DNA of 64,000 nt from Clavelina lepadiformis (Eukaryota > Chordata > Ascidiacea > Aplousobranchia > Clavelinidae), in assembly GCF_947623445.1 (NCBI RefSeq), contig NC_135243.1, positions 21,274,479-21,338,478 on the forward strand. The letters are read 5' to 3'. Positions 13,201-25,723 of the stretch are shown piece by piece; the first letter of the stretch is position 1; each line of letters begins with the position of its first letter. Made by a program: the position numbers and the translations under genes. The notes beneath the pieces are model-generated. The model made no database searches, was not told where the DNA came from, and was given only the letters and a program-made list of their open reading frames with translations.

Positions 13201-16200
13201 AATTAGTATCCACATAAAAAGTGAAAGTTTTTTTGGAAAAAAAAAGTTTCTCTTGAAAAAAAAAACTTTTTTTTTTGAAAAAAAAGAAAGTTTCAAAAGT
13301 TTTTTTTTCAAGGCTACATTTAAAGATCCATATAAAAAGTTGAAAAGATCCGGATCCGGATCGCAATCCGCCATTTGAACAACCTTGTTATAAACCTTTC
13401 TATGTACATTTTTCTAAAATAGTCCCTGTTTGTTAAGTATTCTTTATACAAGCAAGTCTTTTGCCCTATGTCCACATATCATCACTTTTTACCGGTCATA
13501 TTTTTTGTAAAGCTGAACGACGATAGAAAAGGTCCATGCTGTAAACTTGTCAGTGAGTTTCTATCTGTTCCGTTGTAAGATTGCTGACCAGGCTGAACAA
13601 AGACCTTTACCCAACCACCGTCAGCATCTGGAATGAGGAAAGTGTGTCTGGTAGCAAAAAACCTATTTATTCTGTAAATCCGACGTGAACTTACTTTTTC
13701 ACTAATGCAAGTTTAACACCTTACCAATAATATATTTCTGCATTTACCAGTTATTCTGCCATCGTGAATACCAGCTTTGCATATTGATGAATTAGAAGTG
13801 TACACAACTGTTCCCGAAATATCTGCCGTTGAATTAGCGCATCCAGGACTACAGGCAAATTCGTATTGCGATGCATCAAAAAATTTCGGGTCTTCAGCGG
13901 TCGTCGTACAATCCGGAGGATCTTCAAAGTAAAAACACTGATGTCTAATTTATAAAAACCTACTGTACATAAACCAAAACGTATGTTCTTTCAACTATAT
14001 CATGGTATCTCAAATAAAAATCCATTCTATGTCTGTTATAACAGTTGGTGGTGAATACATGGCGATCACCATGTTTAATATTTCTGTTTAGCTCTTGCTT
14101 AGGACAATGAGAGCGTCCATGGGCGATAGATAGCTATGATAATATTGGTAGCTATTGTAAATAAGCTTGTTTTGGCAGATTGCCAAATTTAACAAAACAC
14201 ATGCCTAACCTTACGAGCTAAAAAGTTGCATGACTCTAAAAAATTAAATACTGCAAATTGAACCTTGTGCCTTTGGCGTGAAGCTGAAACACGACCTCCA
14301 GTAACCATAGGCAGAGCTGCTTATCGAGTTTCTTTCAATGCCAATGTGTGAAGGTTGCCCGATTTGTCTGTAAAATGTGATGGGGCCTCCATCATCTGAA
14401 ATAAAATGATATTCTTTATATAAATTCATTAAACAATTACAGTAAATTGAAAAATAATTTTATGCTGAAGAAGGAATCTTTTGTTTGCCATGGATATTTT
14501 ATTTTGCCACAAATTTTTGCAACTTTCAATGCAAATTTAATGTCAAAATATTCTTGCTAACCTATTAATACACCATCGTGAATGGCGGCTCTGCAAATCG
14601 AAGAATCGTGAGTGTAAAAGCCGCTTCCCCAGATAGTTCTATCATCATTGAGGCATCCCTTAGGACAGGTTATGTTGTAACTTGCTTGGGTTCCAAACCT
14701 GGTATCGTGCGCCGTAATGCCGCAAGCAAATGGTGGGTCGTTCACATCTGGGCAAGTTTGAAATAATTTGAAGTTTACAGGACTGTTACAACCGTTTTAT
14801 CTTAATAAGAACGATGTCGCGCAATACAATGCAACCAAAAACTGAATCAAACGTGACTGATAATGGTAAATGTAGAAATTTTTGTATTTTTACCTGGAAG
14901 ATCTGATCTAAAGCTGAAAGAAGATCGTGTATAACTACTCGTGGTGCTGTTGATTGAGTTTCTGGTGACGTTCACGTAGAAGGGTTGGCCTGGCTGCTTG
15001 TAAACTGTTACCTTCCCCCCATCGTCTTCAAAAAGATGGAAATGTGTATTTGTTTGCTTACTAAGGTTTGTTCGTTCTGTCTTGAACAAATTATTTATGA
15101 GAGCTACAAGTTACATTTTCATCTCCCATTCCATAAAGATTTACTGTCACTGTCATAGATGTTTTGTTATCGGTTATTCCTAGACTAAACGTTATGAAGA
15201 AGAAAAGGACAAAAGCAAAATAAAATCAATCTAAAATGGTATAAAGACAAATAATTCTGCAACATATCAACCATACTCGTTAGTGCTCCATCATGAATAG
15301 CAGCTACGCATATAGCAGAATCGTAAGCGTAGATAACGTCGCCTGAAATCTCGGCAGAGGAGCTAACACATCCAGATGGACAGGTTATTTCGTACGTGTT
15401 TAGCAGAACAAATCTCTTATCCAAGGCCGGCGTCTCACAGGTTATTGGAGTATCTGCTCGTTGAAGAATAATTTTTTTAAGTGGCCATAGAATTTTTTAG
15501 AATTTAAGTCAAAGAAAGCACGTAATCATTCGTTTTTAGGAGCTTTTAGTAAACGGAAAAAGCTAGCACCTGGAATGTTTGGGGTGAAGCTAAAGGAACC
15601 TCTCCAGTATCCATAAGATGAACTGGTGATCGAGTTTCTCTCTGTTCCAACATAAGACATTTGGCCCGGCTGTTTGTAGACCATAACTGCGCCACCTTCG
15701 TCTAAAAGCAAATGCATTGAGTTTGTGACAAATACTCTCGATTTGTGCCAGTGAGGTAATTTTGGAAATATTCCATCTTGCCAAATTTAACAATCATTCT
15801 TAGGTTTAATTTTAGTGCAAATTTATAAAAATTCTTACAACGTGCTACCTGTGATTCGTCCATCGTGAATGGCGGCTCGGCATATAGGCGAATCATGTGT
15901 ATAAGTTCCGTTGCCCCATATCGTATAAGTATGTGAGGCGCATCCTTTTGGACATAGTACCGGGAAGAACATCTCGTATTGCTGACGTGCGTTTGTCTCA
16001 CACGTATATACAATCGCAAACGCAATTACTACGGTGACAATGATTAAGACATTTTAGTCTTGTTTCATACAGAAAATTCTAGCGATTAAAGCCTATACTG
16101 ATTAGCTTACTTGGAAGTATTACATATTGAAGCTTGCAAAAAATGTACTGTATTGTTGCCACCTTTACAAAAAAACTATCTAAAATAATTCATAGCAATA

Positions 16201-16375
16201 TACAGCAAGCGGTTACCCACAAAAAATGCTACAGCAAAAATGTGAAAAATATTTTGTCTCTGTTGTACCGCGGTATACCATGCACCTAATAAGCTAACTA
16301 AAATTCGTATATAACTTGTTACATACCTGAGGAAACACATGTCATCAGCAGAACAGCAAATACTTTCAAAAACAT
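10219..16375 (-). CDS. Four-LCCL-domain single-pass membrane protein (484 aa), paralogue
   Basis: Eleven exons give one frame: 16375-16327, 16028-15849, 15701-15570, 15453-15277, 15025-14894, 14747-14562, 14395-14264, 13921-13748, 13627-13493, 10565-10527 and 10337-10219. The start ATG opens a signal peptide (MFLKVFAVLLMTCVSS). LCCL domains lie at about residues 17-120, 121-223, 224-329 and 330-432, with CPKGC or CPSGC and AAIHDG motifs; the fourth has a slightly changed AGIHDGR. A linker (DDGDHSTVTTEKPG), a helix from GLYALLIIPIVL (about 454-474) and a short tail CRKYEPLQKFT end the protein. Every LCCL and linker exon has the same length as in the plus-strand gene at 4652-8571 (180, 132, 177, 132, 186, 132, 174, 135, 39). 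A hAT transposon occupies the intron between 13493 and 10565 in the same orientation. All visible splice sites are GT-AG. The role is not known; extracellular binding or recognition is an inference from the LCCL family. Confidence 0.9.
10674..13387 (-). mobile_element. hAT DNA transposon, apparently complete (hAT-1)
   Basis: The element is 2714 bp. It starts CAGGGGTGTTCAAATG and ends with the imperfect reverse complement catttgaacaaccttg. It is flanked by a perfect 8-bp target duplication, ttataaac, at 10666-10673 and 13388-13395, as expected of hAT elements. It carries a spliced transposase frame without breaks (listed separately). A tract of A and T runs with gaaa or ttt spacers fills 13220-13310. 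It lies wholly within an intron of the minus-strand LCCL gene. Perfect target duplication and an open transposase suggest recent insertion and possible autonomy. Confidence 0.92.
10870..12971 (-). CDS. hAT transposase with BED zinc finger, three exons (610 aa)
   Basis: Exons 12971-12367, 12253-12072 and 11915-10870 join in phase (2 then 1) into 611 codons with GT-AG introns. The start at 12971 (MASKKRKIDLE) is preferred because the upstream extension to 13157 has no homology-like features. A BED-type zinc finger is visible as C35, C38, H53 and H57 or H58. The middle exon has the STDGAPAMIGACHG motif of the ZBED5/GTF2IRD2-like hAT group, and the last exon has NVRWLSKG. The C-terminal dimerisation segment contains STYLCESLFSSMNFVKNK. 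The protein would bind the terminal repeats and catalyse cut-and-paste transposition. No stop or frameshift is seen. Alternatively it could be a domesticated gene, but the flanking target duplication argues for a simple transposon. Confidence 0.88.
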
Positions 16376-19300
16376 TTTAGCAAACTGTTTTTTAAAACCT
16401 TTGCTGAAAAAAAAACATAGTTACAAAGCTGCTATGGCGCACACAAACATTAGCTGCTAAAACAGACTTCAACAAACGAATGTTAGTATGTCTTTCTACA
16501 TGTTTTACGTAGTTGACAATTGAGTACAATTGATTGAAAATATATATACTTGTTCTGAATAACGGAAAGTAAGGCTGTACGTTCTGCTTTCCAGTATGAT
16601 TTTTCCGGTCATGGCTTTTATAAATTAATTTTACTTTTGCATATTTGGCAAATAACAGCGGCATGTTCTCTCGGAAACAACATTTGAAAAAAAAAATATT
16701 AAAATCAGTTGTAACTTGAAAATGTTGGTTTAAATAACGATAATTGAAGTAATACCATCCATGAATTTAAATCAGGTGAAAAATCGAGAAATAAACTGCA
16801 GAAACCTTTAAACACTGCGAGATATATAGTTACTTGAAATACATATTACAAACCCCGACCTTGTCACATCAAATTGCAATGTCAAAAAAGCCTACTATTC
16901 AAAGATTGAAACAATATGAGAAACAAGTCCTCCAAGTATCCTTAGCCTATTCCTGACATAAAGAACAAGGAGTGTTGAAACTTTAAATCGCATCACTCAT
17001 TTTACAAAGCGCAGGGCGGGCGTGACCCGACTGCTACACTGTACTCAAATAACCTATGTGCCACCTACATAACTCAAGTGTTTAGGTAGTTATGCTAACG
17101 TGCTCACCAGAATGTGGGAAGAGAACATGCTGCTGAACAATATATCAGAGAACAAACAATGTCACATATATACTGAACCAACGCATTAGAGGCCATTTAT
17201 ATAATTTCACACCAACTCTTTGAGTAATTTGCGGTTTCCATGACTTCAGAGATAACTACAATAAAAGTGGATGAGTTGGATGTTGTCTTTATCAGGCTAT
17301 CATAATTTTAACATAAAGCCTACTGAGTATAACACCAAGAAATCGATAATAGATTATAATGTATCTTAAACCTTTATGCTTGCTTTCACATACATAAAAT
17401 TATATCACCATAAAAAGTGAACCGTGTAAGATTGACATTTTATATGCCAAGAAGACATGGCAATTGCTGCTATTCTTAAATGATCACATTGTTTATTCAA
17501 TTTGTCTCTATTGCATACTGTTTACATTTGCTATAATGAATATTCATGCAAACATTTTACCAAACTTAGATAACAATTAATCCAATTATACACCCAAATT
17601 TTGAGGCTTAGTACTTGAAATATTTTTTGTAGAGATTTTAATTGATAACAATTTTCTGCTTCAAACTGCACGTATCAAAAATTTACTTATTCTGCTTTAA
17701 AATTTTGTGAAATATTTTTGACGAAATAAACTATCAAATACATTCTTAACCAGTTGCTTAACTTAAACCAATGCATGTACCTCTTTCGCTATTGCACTTT
17801 TACTTATGTCTGTTTTAATTGCAAGCTTTTGAAGTACAGTCGAACAGCCTTTCATTTATATTTGTTTAAGCTTCAACTTAAACTGAATCAAATTTTCTTA
17901 TCAAGCAATAAAGCCTGTTTCGTTCAACGTTCCTTCACTATAGAAGTCTATTTCTTTTTTTTGCTTTTATAGATTTTACTAAAGGTTACCCTCTCCGAAA
18001 TAAGAAATAGTTAATCATTTGTCGAAACTTTTCCCACTTGGTAGACCAACAGTGTTCCAGACGGTTTATCATCGTTTTAAACATTTCTTCAACTTTTTTA
18101 GTCTCTTGTAAAATTTAACGATGTCATCGCGTGATTTAACGTTATACAGAAAACTGTCGTTGACTTAACTTCTTAGTGACATCTTTTAACTGCAAGCCAC
18201 ACAAAATCGTTTTAGGTATGATCGTGGGTTGGCTAACTCTTAAAATGATACTGTATCTCAAATATTTGCTTAGTTCGTTGAGTTCAGTTGAGTTATTGCC
18301 GTTTCCATTAATTATATATCTGAAACTTTTTTGGCCTTTGGCTTAGAATCTTTAAGCATTGTTTGTAATTGTCATAGTGTTGAAAAAATAAAAATGCAAC
18401 CACGTCTTTACTTATTGATTATTATAAATTACCACTTATGTAGCCTTACTCATATTTACCCATTTAAACTATTTTAGCCTATTCCGCTTATGCAGCAAAA
18501 TATACACAGCATATATGCTCATTAAGGCTTCAATGAGTGGTCATTTTCGTAAGCGTGTAGTCATCTGTCTATTGGGAACCTTGTCGATTCCGGGAGTGTC
18601 CAGTATTGTCCAACCTGCAAATACTCGGTTTATGATGGACATGGACAAACAAGCTTCAGAGCACATAGACAAACCAACAAGTAGGATGAGTGCTACTAAA
18701 TGCATTGGCGATATTGACACATTTACAGTAATAATACACAAAAGCAAACTTGTTGAAAGACTTTTCAAGATGTTGCTCATTGTATAATGGTATCGGCGTA
18801 ATAAGTTTTTTTATGTCCTTTTCCCACTTAGATTAAAACACACTATAGCATGCTTCTTTTATGCTGCGTTGTTTGTATAAAACAATGAGAATTGAAGCAC
18901 TAAGCTATATTAACGCTTTTAAATTCAGTAATCGTCTTCCGCTTTATTACCCATGTATAGAAGCGTAAACATTTTACGTTTAAAATTTTCTTTGAAGCCT
19001 TTGGTCTTATACTATCTTTACCAATTAAATTCTTAAATATTTGATCAAGGCGCTTTAGCCTGTTTGAGTCAACAAGCTTAAACTATCACTATATAGCACT
19101 CAGGAATCCAAGCCGCTTTTGCTGCAACGTGTTTTTCTTTGCCAAAAATGTTCTTGCTTTATTTAACTTTTTACATGACTATCAAACGATATTTGCATCG
19201 ACTTTTGCAAGTTTATCTACATTTTATGTTTACGTTTTTAAAACGTTTGTCTCGTAACTTAAAGTTATAATTCACCTTGGGGTTCAAATATGGTTGTTGT

Positions 19301-19946
19301 TCTGTAGCCGAGGAATTAATTGAAATAGCATTGCGCTTTATACAAATTATAATCTGTAACATTTGTCCAGTTGCTAAAAATTTCTTGCAATTATTTGCAC
19401 TAGAAATGGGCCTCTTCTTCTTTTCAAGTGTTAACAATCTAAGGCAATTTCGTCGATTAACGCCAACAATAAGAAATGTCAGATTTGAAAAGCAATTAGA
19501 AATACATTAAAACAAAAACCAAACATTTGTCCAATAGTTCCCAAGCCAGACCATTCTTTGCACTTATCAGTCCTTCCATAACTCATATCATAGCAGATAT
19601 ATTCACGTCTCCCCGTTTGTGAACAAACATTGTTTTAAACTTGTTCTTATCTTTGTTAAAAGTTGAGTAAGCGGTATAAAGCAATTTATCAAGTGGTTGG
19701 TAAATGTGGGATAGCGGTATACTTTCTCTGATACTGTGTATCGCGATGTAGCGTTAACGCAATTTATCAAAGGTTGCTTTCAAAATCACGCTACTCTCTT
19801 CTTATTCCATTAATTTTTCTGTTTGGTTTCCTTGTTGCTAAACCAACTTGCTTAAGCCGTTCTATCTACTACCTAACTCTTGGCAACGTTAGGCAAATTT
19901 ACGTTTAAAGTATGCGGCGACACCAGGTGTTCTTTTTGAGTCAAAA
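16376..19946. other. Spacer with no supported gene
   Basis: AT-rich sequence upstream of the minus-strand LCCL gene, whose promoter should be at the left end. Open frames at 16392-16664 (-), 17754-17972 (+) and 19213-19510 (both strands) look like chance frames. The best short frame, at 18541-18780 (-), is listed separately at low confidence. Confidence 0.45.
18541..18780 (-). CDS. Possible small secreted peptide or single exon (79 aa), doubtful
   Basis: The frame has two Met-led hydrophobic stretches. The second (MHLVALILLVGLSMCSEA) looks like a signal peptide with a cleavage site after SEA. The remainder is short with one further Cys and a basic end (NRQMTTRLRK). No family is recognised and no neighbouring exons could be linked. 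A secreted peptide precursor is possible, but so is a chance AT-rich frame. Confidence 0.15.
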   Translation of the reverse strand: MSNILKSLSTSLLLCIITVNVSISPMHLVALILLVGLSMCSEACLSMSIINRVFAGWTILDTPGIDKVPNRQMTTRLRK

Positions 19947-21251
19947 TAAAACCAGCGTGTGGCGCTGTAAAGATTTCTACTAAACCGAAATTAAATCCGC
20001 CTAAATCCGCAAGATTTAAAATGTTTAAAATATTTAAGTTAATTTTTGTTAAAAACTGATGATTGGAGATCTGATCAATTGGAAAGGATGTAATGAAACT
20101 TTTCATTTTACTGCTTTCAAACGGCTATACTCTTTGGATTTTAATGCACTGCTAAATGCAAAGTGTTTTCAGGAATTACAAGAGATCTTTTGAGCTTTTT
20201 CAACGATCACTAAAAATTTGCACTTCTGCAGCTTTAACATAAAAGTAGCAGTTAGGTTTTAAAAGTCGCGGTTTGTTAAAGTTTTTTAGTGGTTGCCAAT
20301 TAAGTCAAAGGTTAAAAAGTTGGACACGCTCTGATGTAAACGCTACGTTATCGTTTTCATTGTCATATGAGAAATAATTTTTGTAATAATACATTCTTTA
20401 TTTAAACTTGGCAACGGGCATCGTTGCCCAAAGCCTGCTAACCCTGACACACGGTAAAATTTAACACATTTTTAATTCCAATATTTTGCTATTCTAAGTA
20501 ATTATACCGTTTTATTATCACACATCTACAAATTATTGTCACGGTTTTTGTCATTTAATGACTTTTCTTTAACGCTTAGGCAAAAGCCTACAATCACAAT
20601 GAAAGTAGCAACCAAATTTTCTATAAAGACCAAAGATTGTTTGACACTCAAATCCTAATCAATATGTCTGTAACAAACACAAGTCAGGTATTGACTAGAA
20701 TTCATTTAGCAACTAATTTATGGTCGAAAAATACAAAATCAAATATAGCTGACAAGCCAGCAAGCATTTATAATGCCTAAAATGTCATCTAACTTACACC
20801 AGCAAAAGCAAGAATGAAAAGATTTAAAACTTCTAAAATCTCTATTTCAGTTTGTCAATATTTCACTTCCAAGCAAAAGAGACACTAAAATTAAAAATTT
20901 AAATCCGCCACATTATAGCGGTTGTGATAAACAATACTATAATTAAACTTTTGAAAAATTAATCACTAAAGGAAACGTTATTTGGCAGTAAGAATTAATG
21001 ACGCTGCTGAACAAAAAATATCATGCATTGCCGTTAGTATAATTCCAGAGCATTCTTCAAAGCTTTACAGAGTTAAATTTTCTTCAAAAATATTTATTAT
21101 AAAATGAGCTCTACAGATACCAGGTATATGCGGCCTAGGTTTCAGGCCAGTCACCATATTTCGACACAACATGTCACCCCTAAGTAAGAAACACTGAAAC
21201 AAAACACACTATGAATTGTTTGCTTCGCAAATATAAGATTCAACAGACTCT

Positions 21252-24166
21252 TTAAAATGTGTCATTTAAAGCAAGATATTGTACAAAGGTGAGCGTTTGT
21301 TCAACCTTATACATAGGAAAGCTGCCCTCGTGGCCAGCTTCATTTCTACCGAATCCTTTGTACGAGGGAGATTCAACGGATGATGTGAGAACAATCGTCT
21401 CTCCAGCGGAGAAAGAAAGTTCCCCTTTTCCACCAGAAAAATCTTCAACCGCCCGATAAGTTAGGGGAAGTCCCCGATGATAATGCATTCGCCAATCGAT
21501 CGAGCGTGATCTAAAAGTGGCGTCGCTCGAAAAATGCATGAGCTGCGTAACAAGACGTCCGATCTGTTCGAGAAAAAATAATTGAATAAAAGATCTTGAA
21601 GCAAATGATCCAAACGGCAGAGAGCCTCATAAATTCGTACGCTCGTGTGGAATTATAAATTAAATACAGTTTATCTGGTTACACATCAAACATGAATTAC
21701 GAAACACTTACGTTAGAACTGTATGTCCCGACGAAATAGTCGCTTTCTGCTAAAATCATTAAATCACAGACTAGCGCAACAAGTTCATCTTCTGTCTTTC
21801 GGCTTTTGCCAGTTAGTCTCATATCTTTCAATAACTTTTTATCGTCGACAGTGTTATACACAAAGTCGTAGTTAGGATACCTGTTACCAAATGGGAGTTT
21901 TCAATAAAATGTTGATAACTTGCCGGGAAGGAATATACTATATTTGTTGTGATTGCTATGTGCTGTACCCACAGTAGACATGTATTTACTTATTACGGGC
22001 GTCCGGTATCACACTCGCTAGGTCGTCGCTCGCAACATAAACTCGTCTCGTATAGTTGCTTGCGTTTCCTACTTGGCTATCGTACCAGGCAACAACAGGA
22101 TCCTGCAAATACAGTGTCCAAATATTTAAAAGACAAAACAAACAAATATTTTTAGAACGAAAGGATGACTTTTGTTAACAAATCTATCAAAGAATAAACA
22201 TGATAATTAAAACTCACCATATATTCTTCGACTTCGAATTTTCTTGCCTCTGTTACAAGTTTGTCTGTTCTTCGAACGTGAATGCTGCAATAAAATAACC
22301 AATGCTTTGTGTACATGTGGATTATAAATATTCTTTCCTAAGACTGTTACGTTTGATAAAACTTAGTTTTATCGTATAATAGTCAGCTTATTCTGGTTTT
22401 GTGGTTCGAATGCTTCTTCTTGATACCTCACGTAAGGATGGGTAAGATTTAGTTTTTTTTTGATTTGTTGCACTCTGACAGAAATCCACGGCCTGGTCCT
22501 AAGCAGATAGCCCATTATTTGCCCGATCCACCACATATTTGGATCGTCGTGAAGAAACTCAACTTTTTCTATTAAAAATACAAACAAAAACACAAATCAA
22601 ACTTAAAACGAAACAAGTTCATGCTTTCGTTGTTCAATTTTATACAAGAACCGACACATCTTGGTGACGTCAGCGACATGCATTTTTATAAAAATATTTA
22701 TAGTGTAACATGATTTACCTTCCAGAAATTTGGGAATTGTTAACCCCTTAAAACGTGTGTTTGGATTGTTTTTAGGTCCTAGGTCTAATCTAACTACTTG
22801 AATGTGTTCATAATTCTCCTGTAATTCTAAATTGCAAAAGATATCTACAGTACAAATGTTATAAAAATATATCATGTCTGTCCTTTAGTAATTTGTTGAC
22901 AACAAAACATTTTCCAATAAAACAGCAGCAAACAAGTAAAGCTTATAACGTTAACATAAGTTTATTGATTAAAGCACCAAATTTTACATGTTTCAATATG
23001 TTTGTTTTGGTAAAAATGTAAATGTTTAAACAGTTAAAGGTATTGTGATTTATATCTTCACCTACAGGCAAAGTATACGTATAAATAAAGGCTTATCTAA
23101 GCTTCCTACCTCCTTTCCATTCATCAACCTGCTTTGGCAAATCTTCCATCGAACATGTGTCACTCAATGGAAGGAAAACTTTCTGGATTCCAGGGTATGG
23201 AACACTAGAATAATCCACCAACATTACACGATTTGTACCTAACGCAGCTAATAGACAGTTGCCTATGTGATGATGCTGACATCCAAATCCATAATAAGGG
23301 AACTTGCAAACCAGCTTTTTTGCCGTTTTGCAGTCGCTTGGATTCTATGAAAACGAAAGACCCCGGTGTTTTAACATGACTTGAGATATGGTCTGTGCAA
23401 TATAACATTAAAAGGTTACCTGTAACTTGTGAATTCTTTTTTGAACTTCATTTCCAAGGTCCGACAATTCCTTCTGAGATTCATTATGGATGACATCAAC
23501 AAGAAATTTCAATTTTCGTGTGAGGTCGCTATATACAACAATTTGACAATAAATTTTAATGGTATATTTTTAGAACCAGTTTAAGGACAAAAACAAGGAC
23601 ATTACTTAAATGGAAGGTAGTTTGTTAAATAATCTTCTTCGAGGGCAGCCTTCTTTGTCAAGTCCAAATTTTTACGAAAATATTTTCTCACAAACTCATT
23701 CACTTCGATTGCTTCCGAGTAAGCTCCTTTAATCAAATTTCTTGCCTTGACAAGTGTAAATTGGTCTAAAAAATAAAACATTTTTGGGCGCCACACAACA
23801 TATCAGGATTTTTGCTTTAGAAATAACACCAGCATCGTATAATAACACGTTTTAGGTATGTTTTTAATGAATATCGTATTAGCTAGATTACCTTTAGTTG
23901 AAGTTTTGTTAAATCCCACTGACAAAGAAGCTTGATTGTCGTTGCCATTTCGGACTTTAGGAATTGGAAAGGTATGAGACAAACTTGATTGTGGCCTGTA
24001 TGAAAATATACATGTTTAGAAAACATAATAAAAATCGATGTAATATGTAAATTAACACAACATACCTCTCTTGCAAACCGTTTGGGAACATCAGAAAGAT
24101 ATACAAGAATGTGACGTTAAAGCTCAGTGAAGTTACCAGCAACAATGTGAATGTTATGTTTATCAT
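21252..24166 (-). CDS. FUT8-like alpha-1,6-fucosyltransferase (GT23) with SH3 domain, 545 aa
   Basis: Eleven exons join in phase: 24166-24066, 23995-23892, 23765-23606, 23528-23420, 23344-23110, 22844-22719, 22568-22427, 22284-22218, 22102-21990, 21880-21712 and 21563-21252. FUT8 enzymes add core fucose to N-glycans in the Golgi from GDP-fucose. Residues 2-27 form the signal anchor, followed by a helical stem. The FUT8-typical NPSDC-K-AKKLVC and GCQHHHIGNC segment lies in exon 5 and DPNMWWIGQ in exon 7. The GDP-fucose-binding motif HVRRTDK is at about 328-334, followed by EEYM, ASDD, KYPNYDF and a TYSSN match to the CTFSSQ region. The last exon holds the C-terminal SH3 domain (YRAVEDFSGGKGELSFSAGE to GSFPMYKV). 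Length is close to human FUT8 (575 aa). All splice sites and phases fit, so the copy looks functional. It may be a divergent paralogue rather than the one-to-one FUT8 orthologue. Confidence 0.9.
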
Positions 24167-24921
24167 TCTTTAGCTCAAAGTAAATCTAAATAACCGAACA
24201 AACCATGTAATTTTAATGTCGTATTTCGGACAATCTGTAAACAATCAATTACGTCTTCACAAAACAGTCCCTGAAACAAGATGTCTATGTCGTTATTTAA
24301 CGTAGCTCAAAATTTTCGTTTCTAAACTTTTAATATTGTTAAAACGTTTAACGAAAAATCACTGCTGTTTTTTTCGTTCTCAGGTTGAACAACGCTTATG
24401 TCGTTTTCTTGCAGGTCTTTAAGCATAAGCTTTTACCAAAACAAAAGGCCTAATAAGTTATTTGTCATGGGCCCGATGTCATATTTTAAACGCCGCCTGC
24501 TTTTAGAGAAGGCAGTACAAATTTTAACGTTGGCCTTGAAGAGATTTCTTTGCAATCACAAGATTTCTCCTTTGTTTGGGCCAAATATGAACGTTGGATA
24601 AAATTCGGAATGAACCTTGAGTTTTCGAAAAAACCTAAAAATTTTGATTTTTTTCTGAGCTTTTGAAAATTTCCTACTCTATTGTGATGGAGATGTGGCG
24701 TAACCAAACGGAACAATTTACGCTTTATTGCAAAAGGCGGGAATTACCTTTCCGCAAGACTACAATATTGTATTAATTATATCAATCAGAAAAAGGGTAT
24801 ACGAATTTAAAACTAAAATCCTAATATATTTTTGAGGCTTGTTAGGTAAGTTTAGATTTTTAAAATGAGCTCTATCTTTTCCAGGTGTAGGTGATTTCGG
24901 TTTCTAGACAGTCATATTATA

Positions 24922-25723
24922 AGGTACCTGTACCGAATAAGGCCCGGTCCCTAATAAGGCCCATTGCTCATATTTCGCAAACCCGTGCAAATAAATAAAA
25001 GATTTTGTCCCTACATAAAAACTAATATAAATTCATGATGGTTTACCAGATTTCATCCTTGTCACGTGATCAACCGATTCGCTAGAGCACAACAAATTTG
25101 ATTCTTGCAGTTAAGGTGGTTTTGTTAATTTAGAAAAAAAGTATGTGAAAATTTGGCCGGTTAAATGAACTGTTGTCTGCCGGCTGAAGTTTTCATGTAA
25201 CAACCAACTTAGTATTGAAAAGGATAATGCCCTTTTTTTTGCTAAAACTTTTCTGATGATAAAAATGTGACGTTTTTTTCGTGGATGCCACATGCGCCTA
25301 ATAAAGGCCCATACAAGATGCTTGGCTAATTGATGTCCTGACTTCAAGAGTGGTTCCAGTCATCAGTTGGCAAATTGTTGCAATTACTTTGATGCGCCTA
25401 GTGGAATCTTTTTAAATGTTTGTACAACTTAAAATGTAAAATTTCTAATAATGTTATATGTTGTCTATTACTATGTTTTGAATCAAAATACTCACAAAAT
25501 TGGTGGGCCTTATTAGGAGCCTATGCTCCTAATAAGGCCCATTTTTTGGAATTTTTAATTTCTTTATAAAAATTTTTTGAGGGGTTGTCAGTTATTGTGG
25601 TTTGAATATGTTGTAGTCATATACCCTCACTAATACAATACGATTTTTCAGTCTATTCTCATTTATGGTTCTTGAGTTATTTTCATAAAAGTGTTAGGTG
25701 GGCCTTATTCGGTACAGGTACCT
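24922..25723. mobile_element. TA-flanked inverted-repeat DNA element (802 bp), unclassified
   Basis: Perfect 24-bp terminal inverted repeats begin AGGTACCTGTACCGAATAAG at the left end, with the reverse complement ending at 25723. A TA dinucleotide is duplicated on either side (24920-24921 and 25724-25725). The paralogous site in copy B (near 45770) has a single uninterrupted sequence, which proves insertion. The motif aataaggcccat recurs inside, near 24953 and 25532, with gggccttatt in reverse at 25505. An 78-codon Lys/Arg-rich frame (25347-25111, -) may be a scrap of transposase. The TA target suggests the Tc1/mariner-pogo group, but this is inference. Confidence 0.8.
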
